Below, in pieces: positions 8,202 to 17,501 of a stretch of 64,000 bases of DNA. The translations under genes were made by a program, and so were the position numbers. The stretch lies in assembly GCA_965116785.1 (NCBI GenBank), contig OZ220731.1:3472001-3536000 (forward strand), given 5' to 3'. The DNA is from Bin87 sp965116785 (lineage in GTDB: Bacteria; Chloroflexota; Dehalococcoidia; Lucifugimonadales; UBA3495). Every line of letters starts with the position of its first letter. Position 1 is the stretch's first letter. A model generated the notes under the pieces. That model saw only the letters and a list, made by a program, of their open reading frames with translations, was not told where the DNA came from and did no database searches.

Positions 8202-9322
8202 CTAACGCGCCGTGCCTCCCAGTCGCAGGCATTCGACGAATTCCCGCCACTCGTCGTTGTAGCTCGGCGCAATGGTCGACGCCGGAACACGACCCTGCAA
8301 CAGCCGGTAGGCTTCCTGCTCCTCCGGCTCCATCTTGCCGAACGGCGTCTTCAGGCGACCCGGAGTGGAACATACCTTGCCCCGCTTTCCTCGGCATCCT
8401 GTTTCTGGTACACCGGCATAAGGTAGCCAGCGGCCACCCCGTCCTGGAAGTATCTGCGCAAGAACGGGCACCGGTCCCGTTCGTCCCGACAACCCCTCGG
8501 GTACAGCGCCGTCGCCAGCCCCAAGCCCTTCACAGCGTGTTCGACGAACGCATCCTTCCGCTTCTTGCTGCTCCATTGATTGGCGCACGGCCTAGCCACC
8601 CCGCGCAGATCCTGGCCCGTACGTACCACCATCGGCGCTTTGCCTTTCGCCCAATTCAGGAAGGCACTATGGCAAGCCGATACCTGCGCCGCCGACTGTT
8701 CCTGCCCATCAACGCTGCCCAGCCCGCGTGAGACCGTCGGGGTCAGCGAAGGCCCCTCGTTTTCCTGCCACCACGCGGCGTTAACGTCCGGCGAGTGGCA
8801 GTCAGCAATCACGTAGTGTGCGCCGACCTCCGTGGTGGCCATCCACTCCACCCTCGCCCACGTCAGCGCCCCGACGACCTGCCGGGTTTCCATTTCCAAG
8901 AGGCGCTCCGCGTCCTCTACCGCTCCGCGGCAGTCGCCGCTGGCCCTCCTGGCCAAGGCGCGGTTCCACCTGGCCACCGGACTGTCGTTGGCCACGACCG
9001 CGCGACCGAAGAACGCCGCCGCCGTCTGGTGCTTGCCCAGCGACTGGTAGACGCGCCCGAGCCGGTTCGGAATCACCCCCGTAGGCTCCAAGACCAAAGC
9101 ATCTGCCTCCATGTAGAACCGCAGTGCCTCGCTCACCCGTCCAGCCCGGTGCTGCTTCTCACCGGCCCGCAGGGCGTCTGCCGCCGGTCCCGTCACCGTC
9201 TCGTCGAAATGCCGATCATGATAGGGGCGCACCTCCGTCTCCGGCACGGCCGGGACTGGCTGATGCCAGCTCGCCCCCATAGTCGCAACGGCCACTATCA
9301 GCAGAATGACAACTGCCCTCAT
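8202..9322 (-). CDS. Secreted TPR-repeat protein with C-terminal frameshift
   Basis: The ATG at 9322 follows GAGGGGGCAGG. Residues 1-25 form a signal peptide (AVVILLIVAVATMGASW). Tetratricopeptide-like helices follow: ADALRAGEKQHRAGRVSEALRF, IPNRLGRVYQSLGKHQTAAA, and ARWNRALARRASGDCRGAVE. The C-terminal half has paired cysteines and charged helices. The frame stops at 8351 after 323 residues. A different frame then continues with protein-like sequence (RLKTPFGKMEPEEQEAYRLL, then APSYNDEWREFVECLRLGG) to a stop at 8202. A one-base indel near 8355 would join them into a protein of about 370 residues. Likely an exported protein-protein interaction module; partner unknown. Confidence 0.6.
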
Positions 9323-10050
9323 GTTCCTGCCCCCTCTGTGAGCGCCATGCGGCCCCCTCGGCAGCCGCGTTCGCCTTTTCCTAAACGCCCGCGGCGCGAT
9401 GCAGACGCACTTCGTGTAGTCGGTCATGGTCCGATACTCTCGGTCGCTCTTTGTGCGTCTCGGCGGGCGTCCCGTCATGGCCGGCGACGGCCGGCGGGGG
9501 ACAGGACACCCGCTTTCTGCGGGTTGACGATCTGATGTTAGTGAAACATCCCGTCGCCTTGCCTTGATTTGCCCATCCTCCCGGGGTGGACAAGGGGCGT
9601 TTTCGAGTACGCCAGTCGGCAATTTCGTTGCCAACTTGGTACAACCGGAAATGACGGACGCTCCACAGGTCACGCTTCCAGAAATTGACCAGAATGCAAG
9701 ATAGGACGAAGACGGTCAGGGCGACTGGATATGACGCGTAGGTCAAATAGCGTAGTGCCCTACAACGTGCAGAATGAAGCGGAACTCCCTGCATCGGGAG
9801 AAAGCAGGGCGATGCCAATAGTCTGGTGGAGACCTCCCATACAGTGCCACTACCGCGACTCCAACGGCTACCAGCGCACGCCGGGCAGCGTTAAAGATGA
9901 GGTATGCTGCGGCTTCCGCCTACCCACCTGACGACGGCAACTCTGGAGTCGAACACCGGGCCACCGTCGGATGCGTGGTTTCCATCAACGGCGAAACTGG
10001 CCGCCACCGACGAAGGGGCGGCCAGTTGCATTTTCGGCCCAACGGTTTCA
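9323..10050. other. Gene-free stretch with one doubtful minus-strand frame
   Basis: No credible plus-strand gene. On the minus strand around 9570-9790 a frame contains one hydrophobic segment (LTYASYPVALTVFVLSCILV) followed by polar sequence without supporting ribosome-binding site. It may be a decayed membrane protein gene. Confidence 0.3.
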
Positions 10051-10165
10051 CCCCAACGGCGCCCTGAGCACCCTTTTTGGCGGCAGTGGAGCATTGCCGC
10101 CCCAAGGTTACGAAAAGCGCGTACGGGTGCCGTTTCCCACCGAAACTGCGGCATTCGAGAGCGCT
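10051..10165 (+). repeat. Dispersed stem-loop repeat copy
   Basis: Contains GGCGCCCTG, a degenerate CCTTTTTGGCGGCAGTGG, GCATTGCCGCCCCAAGG, CGAAAAGCGCG, GTGCCGTTTCCCACCGAAACTGC and GGCATTCG in family order. Intergenic, plus orientation. Confidence 0.6.
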
Positions 10166-10537
10166 CAACCAAATTGACTACCCGCAGTCATGAGGCCGTT
10201 CCGTTGGGCGGCCTTTTTCACTGCACCGTCGAAAACGTCCCGGCGCCACCCGGCGGCAGGTTCGGTCCTCTCCATCTCGAACCTCGGGCTGCGCCAGGTG
10301 CTGGTCGAAATCCACGTGGCTCCTCCCAGCACTCCGAAACCGGGGGAAATTGCCGGGCGCAGTGGCCCAGGATCACCGCCGCCAGCGGCAGCACCACAAC
10401 GAAGAAATACGCGGCGACACCACCGATGGGTGCCAGCGTTCAGCCCACACGCCAGCCACCCGCCCGCAACGTCAAACGACGGCCGGTTACCTCAAAAGCC
10501 GGCCACAGCGCAACCGACCAAAAGAAGGAGCAAACTC

Positions 10538-12100
10538 ATGACCACCATCCGCAACATAGTCGAGGAAATGCGCCAGGGCACCGCCTACTGCGAGTACTGG
10601 CAGCGCGACTGGTCCTGGACCAAATCCCACATCGCCACCCTCTGGGACTCCCTCTTCAAGGGCCACCCCATCGGGCTCTTCACCTTCTGGGAACAGCCCA
10701 CCCCCGAGGGACAAGTCCACAAGCTGATCGTGGACGGCCAGCAGCGCCTGCTCAGCATCTACACCGCCATGGAAAACTCCCTGCCGCCCACCATCCTGCC
10801 CAACGCTCCCGCTCCGCCCCTGGGTCTCCACGTCGACGTCCTCACCGGCAAGTTCCGCTTCCACACGCCGATGATGAACCGCCGGCCCCAGTGGATGCCG
10901 GTCTGCGACATCATCCACGACAATGCCGTCAAGCTGGAGGCCATGGAGAAGGCACTCCGCCCCCGGCGGACCGGCAAAGAATGGCGCCAGTGCGTGCGCA
11001 ACATTCGCACCATTCAAAATATCGCCGACCGGCAGATCATGGTCTCCACCATCGCGCCTGAGATCAAGCTCCAGGAAGTGATGGAGCTCTTCGCCCGCAT
11101 GCAGAACAACGGTCGCAGGGTCACCAAGGACGACATCGAGACCATGTGGATGTCGCCCAAGTGGCCCGCTGCCCGTTCGACCATCCACGACATGGTCGCC
11201 AAGTGGCAGGACACTCCGCTGCAGAAGGTGGCCGCCAAGTCGAACATCATCAGGGTCGCGGGCATCCTCCTGAACGGCCGACAGCAGCACTACGGCCTGA
11301 GCCGCGCCGACGCATCACCCGAGCGCATTCAGGGCGCTTTCGCCGCAGTGGACGACTACCTGAGCATCATCGGCGCCGCCGTGGAACGGCACCTGGCCAT
11401 CAGGACCCAAAACACCTTCCGCACCGTGGCTCCCATCTCGGTGCTGGCCCGCTACCTACAGCTGCACGGCGGCGCCTTCCCGACGCCGGAGGACGAGGTT
11501 AAGGCCATAGCCTACCTTCTGACCACCACGCTGCGTGGCTACCGCGGCGGCTCCTCGTCCAGTTCCGTCAACCAGGAACTGGACGCCCTGGACACAGACA
11601 ACCCGTGGCAGGAGCTGCGGAAGATCTCCGACGCCCGCCACGGGCCCAGCCTCACCGAGCCGACCCGCTACGACTACCAGACCAAGTCGCCCAGCCCCCA
11701 CCACATCCTGGTGCAGGCGCTGCGGATGCGCCCAACGTGCAAGGACTGGGTCACCGGCCAGACCCTGCGCGACCTCGACCCCGACGAACTTGTGGAGCAC
11801 CACCTCTTCAGCAAGGATGTCCTTCCCGACCCCGACCTGTACCACTGCCTGGCCAACACGGTGCTGGTCAGCGCCACCACTGCCAAGAGCATCAAGGCGC
11901 AACGGTCGCCGGAACAGTACCTGCACAAGATCGCGGCGCAGATGCCTGACATGCTGCGCCACCACCAGATTCCCGACGAACGGGCGCTGTGGGTGCCGCA
12001 GAACTTCCACAAGCTCGCCGCAGCGCGCACCGCCATGATCGCCGACGACGCCACCGACCTCGTCACCGCCATGCAGCAGGGCCGCCAACCATCCCTCTGA
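10538..12100 (+). CDS. DUF262 domain protein with HNH-like C-terminus (GmrSD-like)
   Basis: Encodes 520 residues. The ATG at 10538 has AAGGAG seven bases upstream; the longer frame before it is repeat and non-coding. The N-terminal domain carries LFKGHPIGLFTFWEQ and the DUF262 signature VDGQQR (residues 65-70), the NTP-dependent part known from GmrS-type enzymes. The C-terminus has DLVEHHLFSK-like sequence (ELVEHHLFSKDVLP), then LANTVLVSATTAKSIKAQ and SPEQYL. This resembles the HNH/DUF1524 block of GmrD (an H in EHH, then N in LANTVL). Such proteins are type IV restriction enzymes that cut modified DNA, although many DUF262 proteins are uncharacterised. It begins an island of orphan genes. 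Confidence 0.75.
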   Translation: MTTIRNIVEEMRQGTAYCEYWQRDWSWTKSHIATLWDSLFKGHPIGLFTFWEQPTPEGQVHKLIVDGQQRLLSIYTAMENSLPPTILPNAPAPPLGLHVDVLTGKFRFHTPMMNRRPQWMPVCDIIHDNAVKLEAMEKALRPRRTGKEWRQCVRNIRTIQNIADRQIMVSTIAPEIKLQEVMELFARMQNNGRRVTKDDIETMWMSPKWPAARSTIHDMVAKWQDTPLQKVAAKSNIIRVAGILLNGRQQHYGLSRADASPERIQGAFAAVDDYLSIIGAAVERHLAIRTQNTFRTVAPISVLARYLQLHGGAFPTPEDEVKAIAYLLTTTLRGYRGGSSSSSVNQELDALDTDNPWQELRKISDARHGPSLTEPTRYDYQTKSPSPHHILVQALRMRPTCKDWVTGQTLRDLDPDELVEHHLFSKDVLPDPDLYHCLANTVLVSATTAKSIKAQRSPEQYLHKIAAQMPDMLRHHQIPDERALWVPQNFHKLAAARTAMIADDATDLVTAMQQGRQPSL

Positions 12101-12344
12101 TGCAGGCGCCGGACCGGCCGACGCCGGGGACGTCACGCCAATTTTACCTGCCGTATTCCAGCACTCCGTTTTCACCACCGCTATGCGGGTTACCGCAGGG
12201 TGCGACTTCAATATGACGGCGGCACCCAAACCCCTCGAAACCGACGGCCGGCCGTCAAGCCATGGCGGCAATTCAGCCGGCCGGCCAAGCGGATGCAAAG
12301 GTCAACGAACAATCCATCCAACCGAGACCCACAAGGAGCAAACC

Positions 12345-12782
12345 TTGAGCACAGCAACTATCACACCGACCATCGAAAAGAACGAGGTCCACAACTACCG
12401 GATCGCAGAATTGTCTGACGTCCTGGGCCACGAGGTGTGCGGCGCAATCCACAGCGTCGAAACCGTACGAGCGATGGCCTATGCCCTGGCCGAAGCTATG
12501 CCGGACGAACCGGAGGACAAGCCCGACCCCGACAAGGTTCAGGAACTTACCAGCCGCACGCTCGACGTCTGGCGGGAAGTCAAAATGCTGACCACCGACG
12601 GAGAACCGGTCAAGGAGCCGTTCATGGAGCAGATCGACCTGGAGGTCCTGGCCCTCACCTTCGAGGCCGACGATCCCCAGCGACTTGAGAAGACCGCCGC
12701 GTCGGCCGTGGAGGCCGCCGGCAAGCTGCTCTCGTTCCACTCCCAGGCGCTGCTGAACAGCCTTCCAGTCGCCTCCGCGTAG
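12345..12782 (+). CDS. Small acidic helical protein, copy A of a duplicated gene
   Basis: Encodes 145 residues from a TTG preceded by AAGGAGCAAACC. The same TTG and leader are kept in copy B at 44831, which fixes the start. The protein is acidic and mostly helical, beginning with a short polar tail, then EVHNYRIAELSDVLGHEV. The two copies are nearly identical over the C-terminal half, for example EPFMEQIDLEVLALTFEADD and EKTAASAVEAAGKLLSFH. No metal site, signal or membrane segment. Family not recognised. It follows the GmrSD-like gene by about 245 bases, and a hairpin terminator follows at 12847. Confidence 0.75.
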   Translation: MSTATITPTIEKNEVHNYRIAELSDVLGHEVCGAIHSVETVRAMAYALAEAMPDEPEDKPDPDKVQELTSRTLDVWREVKMLTTDGEPVKEPFMEQIDLEVLALTFEADDPQRLEKTAASAVEAAGKLLSFHSQALLNSLPVASA

Positions 12783-12846
12783 CGTCGCCACGACGGACGA
12801 AGCAACAAACCCGACCTCAAAACACCACACGTTGACCTTGCCGAAG

Positions 12847-12874
12847 GAGCCGTCGCCAAGCTTGGCGACGGCTC
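12847..12874. terminator. 28-bp perfect palindrome downstream of the acidic-protein gene
   Basis: GAGCCGTCGCCAAG is followed directly by its reverse complement. It lies 65 bases after the stop codon. The equivalent place after copy B also has a hairpin terminator, and both are preceded by GTTGACCTTGCC. No T-run follows this one. Confidence 0.6.
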
Positions 12875-13298
12875 GTGTCTCCAATTCCGACCTGCTGGCA
12901 CTGTGGACCTGCGCAAGCCGCCCCGTTGCAGCCCTGACCGCACCCCGGGCAGCCTGCAACCGGCGCAGGCAACCACGGCGTCGCCGCTAAACTGCATAAG
13001 CACGGTCCATCCGTGCGGACCTCGCCACGCGTTCTCTGGATGCCAGTGCGTCCACGGAATGCGTGGCGGCTTTGCTTTGCGCCTCGACCCGTTGACACCG
13101 TGCCTGACCTTGTCATCGACAGAATTGCCGTGGCTTGCCGTCGCCGGTCGAGCAGGATTTACACACCGATCCAGCCCACGTCTTCGCCCACGAGCACCAC
13201 GCCGCAAACAACGCATCAAGCCCGGCACGCGGCCAGGCCAGCCGGGTGCCGTCGAAGACCAATCACAGTCGCAGCGCACGCCAAAGGAAGGTGAAAAA
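12875..13298. other. Gene-free stretch
   Basis: About 420 bases between the palindrome and the zinc-ribbon gene. I see no coding frame with a start signal and no copy of the dispersed repeat. It probably includes the leader of the next gene. Confidence 0.4.
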
Positions 13299-13769
13299 AT
13301 GACAGCCCCAACCATGCCACTGGACAACCTGATGCACTGCGCCGGATGCGGCGACAGGATGAGCGCGGCGCCGCCAGACGCCGCCGACTACCGCTGCACC
13401 GGATGCGGAACCCGCATCAACGCCCTGAACGCGAACCGGACGCTGATCCGGCACATCATGGCCGACGTGGTGACCGCCGAGATGGCGGAGGAAATGCAGG
13501 AACCGGTACAAGACCTGTTCGAGGAGCAAGTCCGGCAGCAGTTGCCGGGCGTTGAGCCGCCCGACATGAGCGCCGAGCGCATCCACCGCTACGCGCTGGA
13601 ACCCGAAACATACATCGGGGGCGACGCCCGCGATGCCGCCAGGCTAATGACCATCCTCGTCGAACGCATTGACGCCAACGACCGGAACGCCGTCATCACC
13701 TACCGGCTGTCGGATCTCACGGCAGCGGCACACAGCACAAAGGCCGTCGCGCTGCAACCAGTCCGCTGA
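13299..13769 (+). CDS. Zinc-ribbon protein
   Basis: Encodes 156 residues; the ATG at 13299 follows AAGGAAGGTG. The N-terminus holds a four-cysteine ribbon: CAGCGDRM then CTGCGTRI (about residues 11-35). A long acidic helix follows (TAEMAEEMQEPVQDLFEEQV). The C-terminal 60 residues (ARLMTILVERIDANDRNAV, ITYRLSDLTAAAHS) recur as an isolated fragment at 14655-14825. The ribbon resembles those of serine recombinases and transcription factors, but no catalytic domain is present. Possible DNA- or protein-binding role; function unknown. Confidence 0.7.
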   Translation: MTAPTMPLDNLMHCAGCGDRMSAAPPDAADYRCTGCGTRINALNANRTLIRHIMADVVTAEMAEEMQEPVQDLFEEQVRQQLPGVEPPDMSAERIHRYALEPETYIGGDARDAARLMTILVERIDANDRNAVITYRLSDLTAAAHSTKAVALQPVR

Positions 13770-13968
13770 GCATCCGGAAAGCGCTGACGGCCACTTTGGC
13801 CCAGCCACCGCTCGGGCCGCGTGGTCTGCGCGGTGACGGCTCCGTGCAGCGAAAATACCATCAGCTGCCATTGCAGTTCCCGCCCTGTGCTCCGTGGTAG
13901 TGTGGAGCCGCCTTCGACAAATTCGCCGTAGGGACCACAGACGTAAGAGTTCACCATTCCCTCAGCGT

Positions 13969-14409
13969 TTATCGGTCGGCATCATGCGTCAGGGCCGCCT
14001 CCAACCGCTCAGTCATTTCGCTGATCGCAGTAACGATTTGCGACGAGGTTTCTTGCTGCCGCTGGTCCATTCTGTTGAGAATGCCAATGATTTCCTGGTG
14101 TCTCCGCTCTGCCTTGCGGTCTGAGAGCCGGGACACCAATATCCCCAGGAGTCCCACAGTCAAGCCTCCGATGCCAGTGGCAGTTGCTACCTTGAAGGCA
14201 GTTATTTCGCCGGTAGTTGCCCACTGGTATGTTAATGAGAGGACGACAGCAGCCAATAAGAATGCCACTGCCATGACGAGGTTGTGGTGACCAAGCACGG
14301 CACCCACCACGCTTCGCAGGGAATTATTGGCTTCCAGTCTTGACGGACGCTGCTTCCGGTTGCCGAGCGGCCTACCGACAGCGGCCAGGTACAACATCCA
14401 GTGGTCCAT
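13969..14409 (-). CDS. Membrane protein with C-terminal coiled coil
   Basis: Encodes 146 residues from the ATG at 14409 (a GGAGAG-type site lies upstream). Two hydrophobic helices (LVMAVAFLLAAVVLSLTY, then TGIGGLTVGLLGILVSRL) are followed by a charged heptad-like helix (HQEIIGILNRMDQRQQETSS) that should form a coiled coil in the cytoplasm. It is on the opposite strand to the rest of the island and lies between the zinc-ribbon gene and its fragment. Architecture resembles small holin- or sensor-like membrane proteins; no specific function can be assigned. Confidence 0.55.
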   Translation of the reverse strand: MDHWMLYLAAVGRPLGNRKQRPSRLEANNSLRSVVGAVLGHHNLVMAVAFLLAAVVLSLTYQWATTGEITAFKVATATGIGGLTVGLLGILVSRLSDRKAERRHQEIIGILNRMDQRQQETSSQIVTAISEMTERLEAALTHDADR

Positions 14410-14654
14410 GACGCGGTACCCATCTCTCCGCTTCTGCCTGTTACTGGTTGCTTGGCACTGCCCTCCGCCCGGGCGTTCGCTACCCCGAGACCATATACGG
14501 AACCGGGCACGCTTTCGGCGACGGTCAGCACTACCGCCATCCGGGATGTCCAATTGTGCCGGCGGCGAACGTTTTCCTGCTACGGTTTAGCACTCAGTTT
14601 GGACGCAGTTGCCGGACCGGCAATTGCCGCCCACGTCGCCGTGTCCGTCTCACG

Positions 14655-14825
14655 ATCTCCAAGATATACCTCAGGGGAGACGTTGACGGCGCGACCGAAC
14701 TGATGGGCATCCTCGCCGAGCGCATCGACGCCGATGACCGCAGCGCCGTTGTCACCTACCGGCTGTCTGACCTCACCGCGGCGGCACACAGCCCCCAGAC
14801 TGTCACCATGCGGCCGGCTTCCTGA
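14655..14825 (+). pseudogene. 3' fragment of the zinc-ribbon gene
   Basis: Encodes the C-terminal 55 residues of a protein closely similar to the zinc-ribbon protein at 13299: LMGILAERIDADDRSAV and VTYRLSDLTAAAHS match LMTILVERIDANDRNAV and ITYRLSDLTAAAHS. The ribbon and central helix are absent and no start signal precedes the fragment. The minus-strand membrane gene lies between the two copies. Confidence 0.7.
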
Positions 14826-14892
14826 AACAGACCGAATCGCCCATGCGGCAACTCTGCCGCGCGCCGAACACCTCACCGCTGAGAGAAGACGA

Positions 14893-15909
14893 ATGACCCA
14901 CGCCAAGACAAATTCAGAAAGCCTCACCGCCACCGACAACGTGATGGCGTTCGCCTACGCCCTGAACTCCGCACCAGCCGAGGAGCTGGCCGACATCGCT
15001 TTCCCGAACCGGGAACGGGGCGGCTTCGGCTCCACCGGACCCCAGGATCCCATGCCCTTGGGAGTGGCGCGTCTGCGCCTTTTGGCCCTCTACCCGCACG
15101 CCGTACCCGAGACCAGCCCGGAAGAATTCCACGACCGGCTCAACGACGTACAAGACTCTCTCGCCCTGCATGTCACCATGCCCAGACCGGCTCCCGACGC
15201 CGCCGTCATCGCCGAAGCCTTCGCTGCCATGGACCGACACCCAGACACCGTGCAGGACGGACTGCGCCAGATTTCCGACAGCCTGGAGTATCTCCAGGCG
15301 CCGTCCTGCCTGATGACACCTGATGACCGCAATCGGGAGGAAGCCGGTCTGACCGACGGCCAGCGACAATACCGGCGCAGAAGGCGGCGCCGCGACATGG
15401 CAATGGGCATTTTCGAGTTCTTCCGCCGGTTCTCCAGCAACCGGCAGGCCGAACGGTTCATGGCCGCCCTGTCCTGGCCAGACGGCGTCAGGTGCCCGCT
15501 CTGCGGCTCATCGGAAGTCGCACTCTGCACGGACGACCCTGGCGAGACCTTCCAGCCCATCGTCTGGGCATGCAACGCCTGTGAGCGCGACTTCACGGTC
15601 ACGACCAACACCGTCATGGCGGAACCTGACCTGCCTCCCGTCGAATGGATCCACCTCGCTTTCCGGATGCTCCATGACCGCAGCGGAATCCTGCTTGACT
15701 CCGTCTCCCTCGTCCACGCGGCGAGCGACTGCTACGGGCTTCAGGTAGAACCCCATGAGGCTCAGGAAATGTACCGGAAGATCCAGGAAATCCTGCCCCA
15801 CGCCAAGCCACATGCCTTCCAGCCCTGCCATCAACGGGAGTCGCTGAAGATGCTGGCCAAAGGCATCAGGCCCACGACCCTGACCGGCGCCTCCGCCGAC
15901 GATGTGTGA
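14893..15909 (+). CDS. Unknown N-terminal domain fused to an IS1595-type zinc ribbon, no transposase domain
   Basis: Encodes 338 residues. The ATG at 14893 follows GAGAGAAGACG. Residues 1-150 are a helical domain I do not recognise. A basic linker (about 160-167) leads to FEFFRRFSSNRQAERFM, then a ribbon with C201, C204, C227 and C230 and FTVTTNTVMAEPDLPPVEW. This is the N-terminal zinc-ribbon arrangement of IS1595-family transposases (FFxxFxxxxxxxxxLxxxRWPxGxxCPxCG). The DDE catalytic domain expected after it is missing; the protein instead ends in a short helical tail. It may be a domesticated transposase DNA-binding part used as a regulator or repressor. Confidence 0.7.
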   Translation: MTHAKTNSESLTATDNVMAFAYALNSAPAEELADIAFPNRERGGFGSTGPQDPMPLGVARLRLLALYPHAVPETSPEEFHDRLNDVQDSLALHVTMPRPAPDAAVIAEAFAAMDRHPDTVQDGLRQISDSLEYLQAPSCLMTPDDRNREEAGLTDGQRQYRRRRRRRDMAMGIFEFFRRFSSNRQAERFMAALSWPDGVRCPLCGSSEVALCTDDPGETFQPIVWACNACERDFTVTTNTVMAEPDLPPVEWIHLAFRMLHDRSGILLDSVSLVHAASDCYGLQVEPHEAQEMYRKIQEILPHAKPHAFQPCHQRESLKMLAKGIRPTTLTGASADDV

Positions 15910-15984
15910 CGGAAACCGGCACCGCTCGACATCACGGCGGAAGACGTGGACGAAGCCATAGCATGGACCAGGAAGGGCAAAGCC

Positions 15985-16088
15985 ACATGACCATGAACCA
16001 CCACTACAGATCCGACTCCGCGTTGCAGATCAAGAGATTATCCAACCTGGCCACCTCACAAACCCGTCACACGCAGACCGTGCCATAA
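15985..16088 (+). pseudogene. 5' fragment resembling the start of the 17502 gene
   Basis: Begins MNHHYRSDSALQIKRL, against MDHHDNGDSALQIRFE at 17502, then departs and stops within 35 codons. It follows the IS1595-ribbon gene directly. Probably a remnant duplicated N-terminus. Confidence 0.4.
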
Positions 16089-16127
16089 TAGATTTCACGG
16101 CGCCACGCCAACACGAAATTCAAGCTC

Positions 16128-16148
16128 CCCGAATTCTCTGAATTCGGG
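16128..16148. terminator. Small perfect hairpin
   Basis: CCCGAATTC, loop TCT, GAATTCGGG. It sits between the fragment ending at 16088 and the gene starting at 16164, so it may end the upstream transcript or act in the leader of the next gene. Confidence 0.45.
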
Positions 16149-16163
16149 CGCTGAGCAGCACAG

Positions 16164-16940
16164 GTGACGAGTTTGCACCACCCTCACTCCCGACAAGCAG
16201 TCGTCGACCCAAATGACGCAATCCGGAACGCTGCCGAGCTGATAAAGCGGCGCAGGTCCATTGACCCATACCCGAGAAGGGCCACGGCCCTGCACACCCT
16301 CATCCATGCCGTATTCCCAAACAGGGGTCGGATTGACGGCTTACCATTACACCAATTCCGAGAATCCCCCGGCATCATGCTCTACAGAGGCCTGCACTAC
16401 GTCAAAGACCTGCAAGAGAATCTCAACGGTTACTGGGTGGGAGCAGGGTTTACCGCTGACGGCAACTATTACGCCGATCAAACAGTCAAGGACCAAGCCA
16501 TCAACTATTACGGTTTCGACCAAGAACACGGCTGGGCCATGGCTTACAAATTGTCGCCATCAGCACGGGTCACCGAGCCAAACTACATCGACCGCATATC
16601 GCTCGACGAGTTTATCCAAAAAACCCAAGATATTCACAACGCTGAAACCGACGATTTGGTGACCATACATAGCCAAGGCAACGACAACGGCCTTCGCGCC
16701 GTTCTATTGAGATTCGACGCGATAGCCGACTTCGAGGCTCACCACTACATCGTCCACAACAACGCCAAGTTGGTGCATTGCGAAGACCTTACACCCTGGG
16801 CTTTAGGCTTGCCCAAATCCATCGAGGACCCCGATACCGGCAAAACGATCAAGAAGATAGACATCACAGCCGAGCTTGACTTACAATACCAATCCGCAAA
16901 AGCAGAAGCGTTGCGACTGCTGACAGGGGGGCAACCATGA
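16164..16940 (+). CDS. ADP-ribosyltransferase-like protein
   Basis: Encodes 258 residues from a GTG (weak site). After a helical N-terminus comes IMLYRGLHYV (R75), then YWVGAGFTADGNYYAD (about 90-105), QAINYYGF and HGWAMAYKLSPSARV. The order of a YRG arginine, a GxGxxxxGxYYA turn, an A-x-x-Y helix and a hydrophobic strand is what I recall from phage-associated and PARP-like ADP-ribosyltransferase domains. The third catalytic residue is not clear. If active it would transfer ADP-ribose from NAD to an unknown target; it could also be inactive or unrelated. The stop overlaps the start of the 16937 gene by four bases, indicating an operon. An antitoxin role for that neighbour is conceivable but unproven. 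Confidence 0.5.
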   Translation: MTSLHHPHSRQAVVDPNDAIRNAAELIKRRRSIDPYPRRATALHTLIHAVFPNRGRIDGLPLHQFRESPGIMLYRGLHYVKDLQENLNGYWVGAGFTADGNYYADQTVKDQAINYYGFDQEHGWAMAYKLSPSARVTEPNYIDRISLDEFIQKTQDIHNAETDDLVTIHSQGNDNGLRAVLLRFDAIADFEAHHYIVHNNAKLVHCEDLTPWALGLPKSIEDPDTGKTIKKIDITAELDLQYQSAKAEALRLLTGGQP

Positions 16941-17143
16941 CAACGGGTCAGCGAGTAGTTCACCATTCCCATCTCCTCGCCTACATCAAGCACACCCAGT
17001 GCTTCGAGGACGACTACAAGGATTTCAAAGACCACTCCATCGAGGAGATCCTCGACGAGTTCCGTACCCGCGACGAGGCCGAATACCGCGCCTGCATCCA
17101 GCGGCTCGGCTTGGAGCCAATCTCAGAGTTAGTGCCGGCCTAG
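16937..17143 (+). CDS. Small acidic helical protein coupled to the ADP-ribosyltransferase-like gene
   Basis: Encodes 68 residues. The ATG overlaps the previous TGA (ATGA), so translation is probably coupled. The core DFKDHSIEEILDEFRTRDEA, followed by YRACIQRLGLEPI, resembles the centre of the small protein at 18068 (QFTDLSTDEILSRVRDQHEE, then WTCIRRFRQHGI). The two are probably members of one small helical family. A clean terminator follows. Confidence 0.65.
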   Translation: MTTGQRVVHHSHLLAYIKHTQCFEDDYKDFKDHSIEEILDEFRTRDEAEYRACIQRLGLEPISELVPA

Positions 17144-17171
17144 CCCACAGCTCTAACCGATCAAGCATTCC

Positions 17172-17196
17172 AAGCCCTGGCTAACACCCAGGGCTT
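17172..17196 (+). terminator. Rho-independent terminator
   Basis: AAGCCCTGG / CCAGGGCTT nine-bp stem with a CTAACAC loop, followed by TTCCCATTTT. It ends the two-gene unit 16164-17143. Confidence 0.75.
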
Positions 17197-17501
17197 TTCC
17201 CATTTTACAGACCCCACCCCGCCGTCGGTTCATATCTCACCAACCGCTCCATCTGGTGGGCTGCGGCGGTACTGGTTCTTGGGCGCTCCCATTTGAGCTG
17301 TCTTCCGACACGGGAAGTCTCCCAACGCGCAGTCGGAGCGGTACAGAGCGCTGGCTGCCACGCGCAAGGGATGGTCAGGATGGGCCCTGGGCCGGGCCTT
17401 TGAGCGCATGACGGGGCCACCGATGATGCGATGGTCACGGAATAACCCTTTTGCGTCTCTGCACAACCTGCCTATATCCCATATCCAACAGGAACCACAC
17501 G

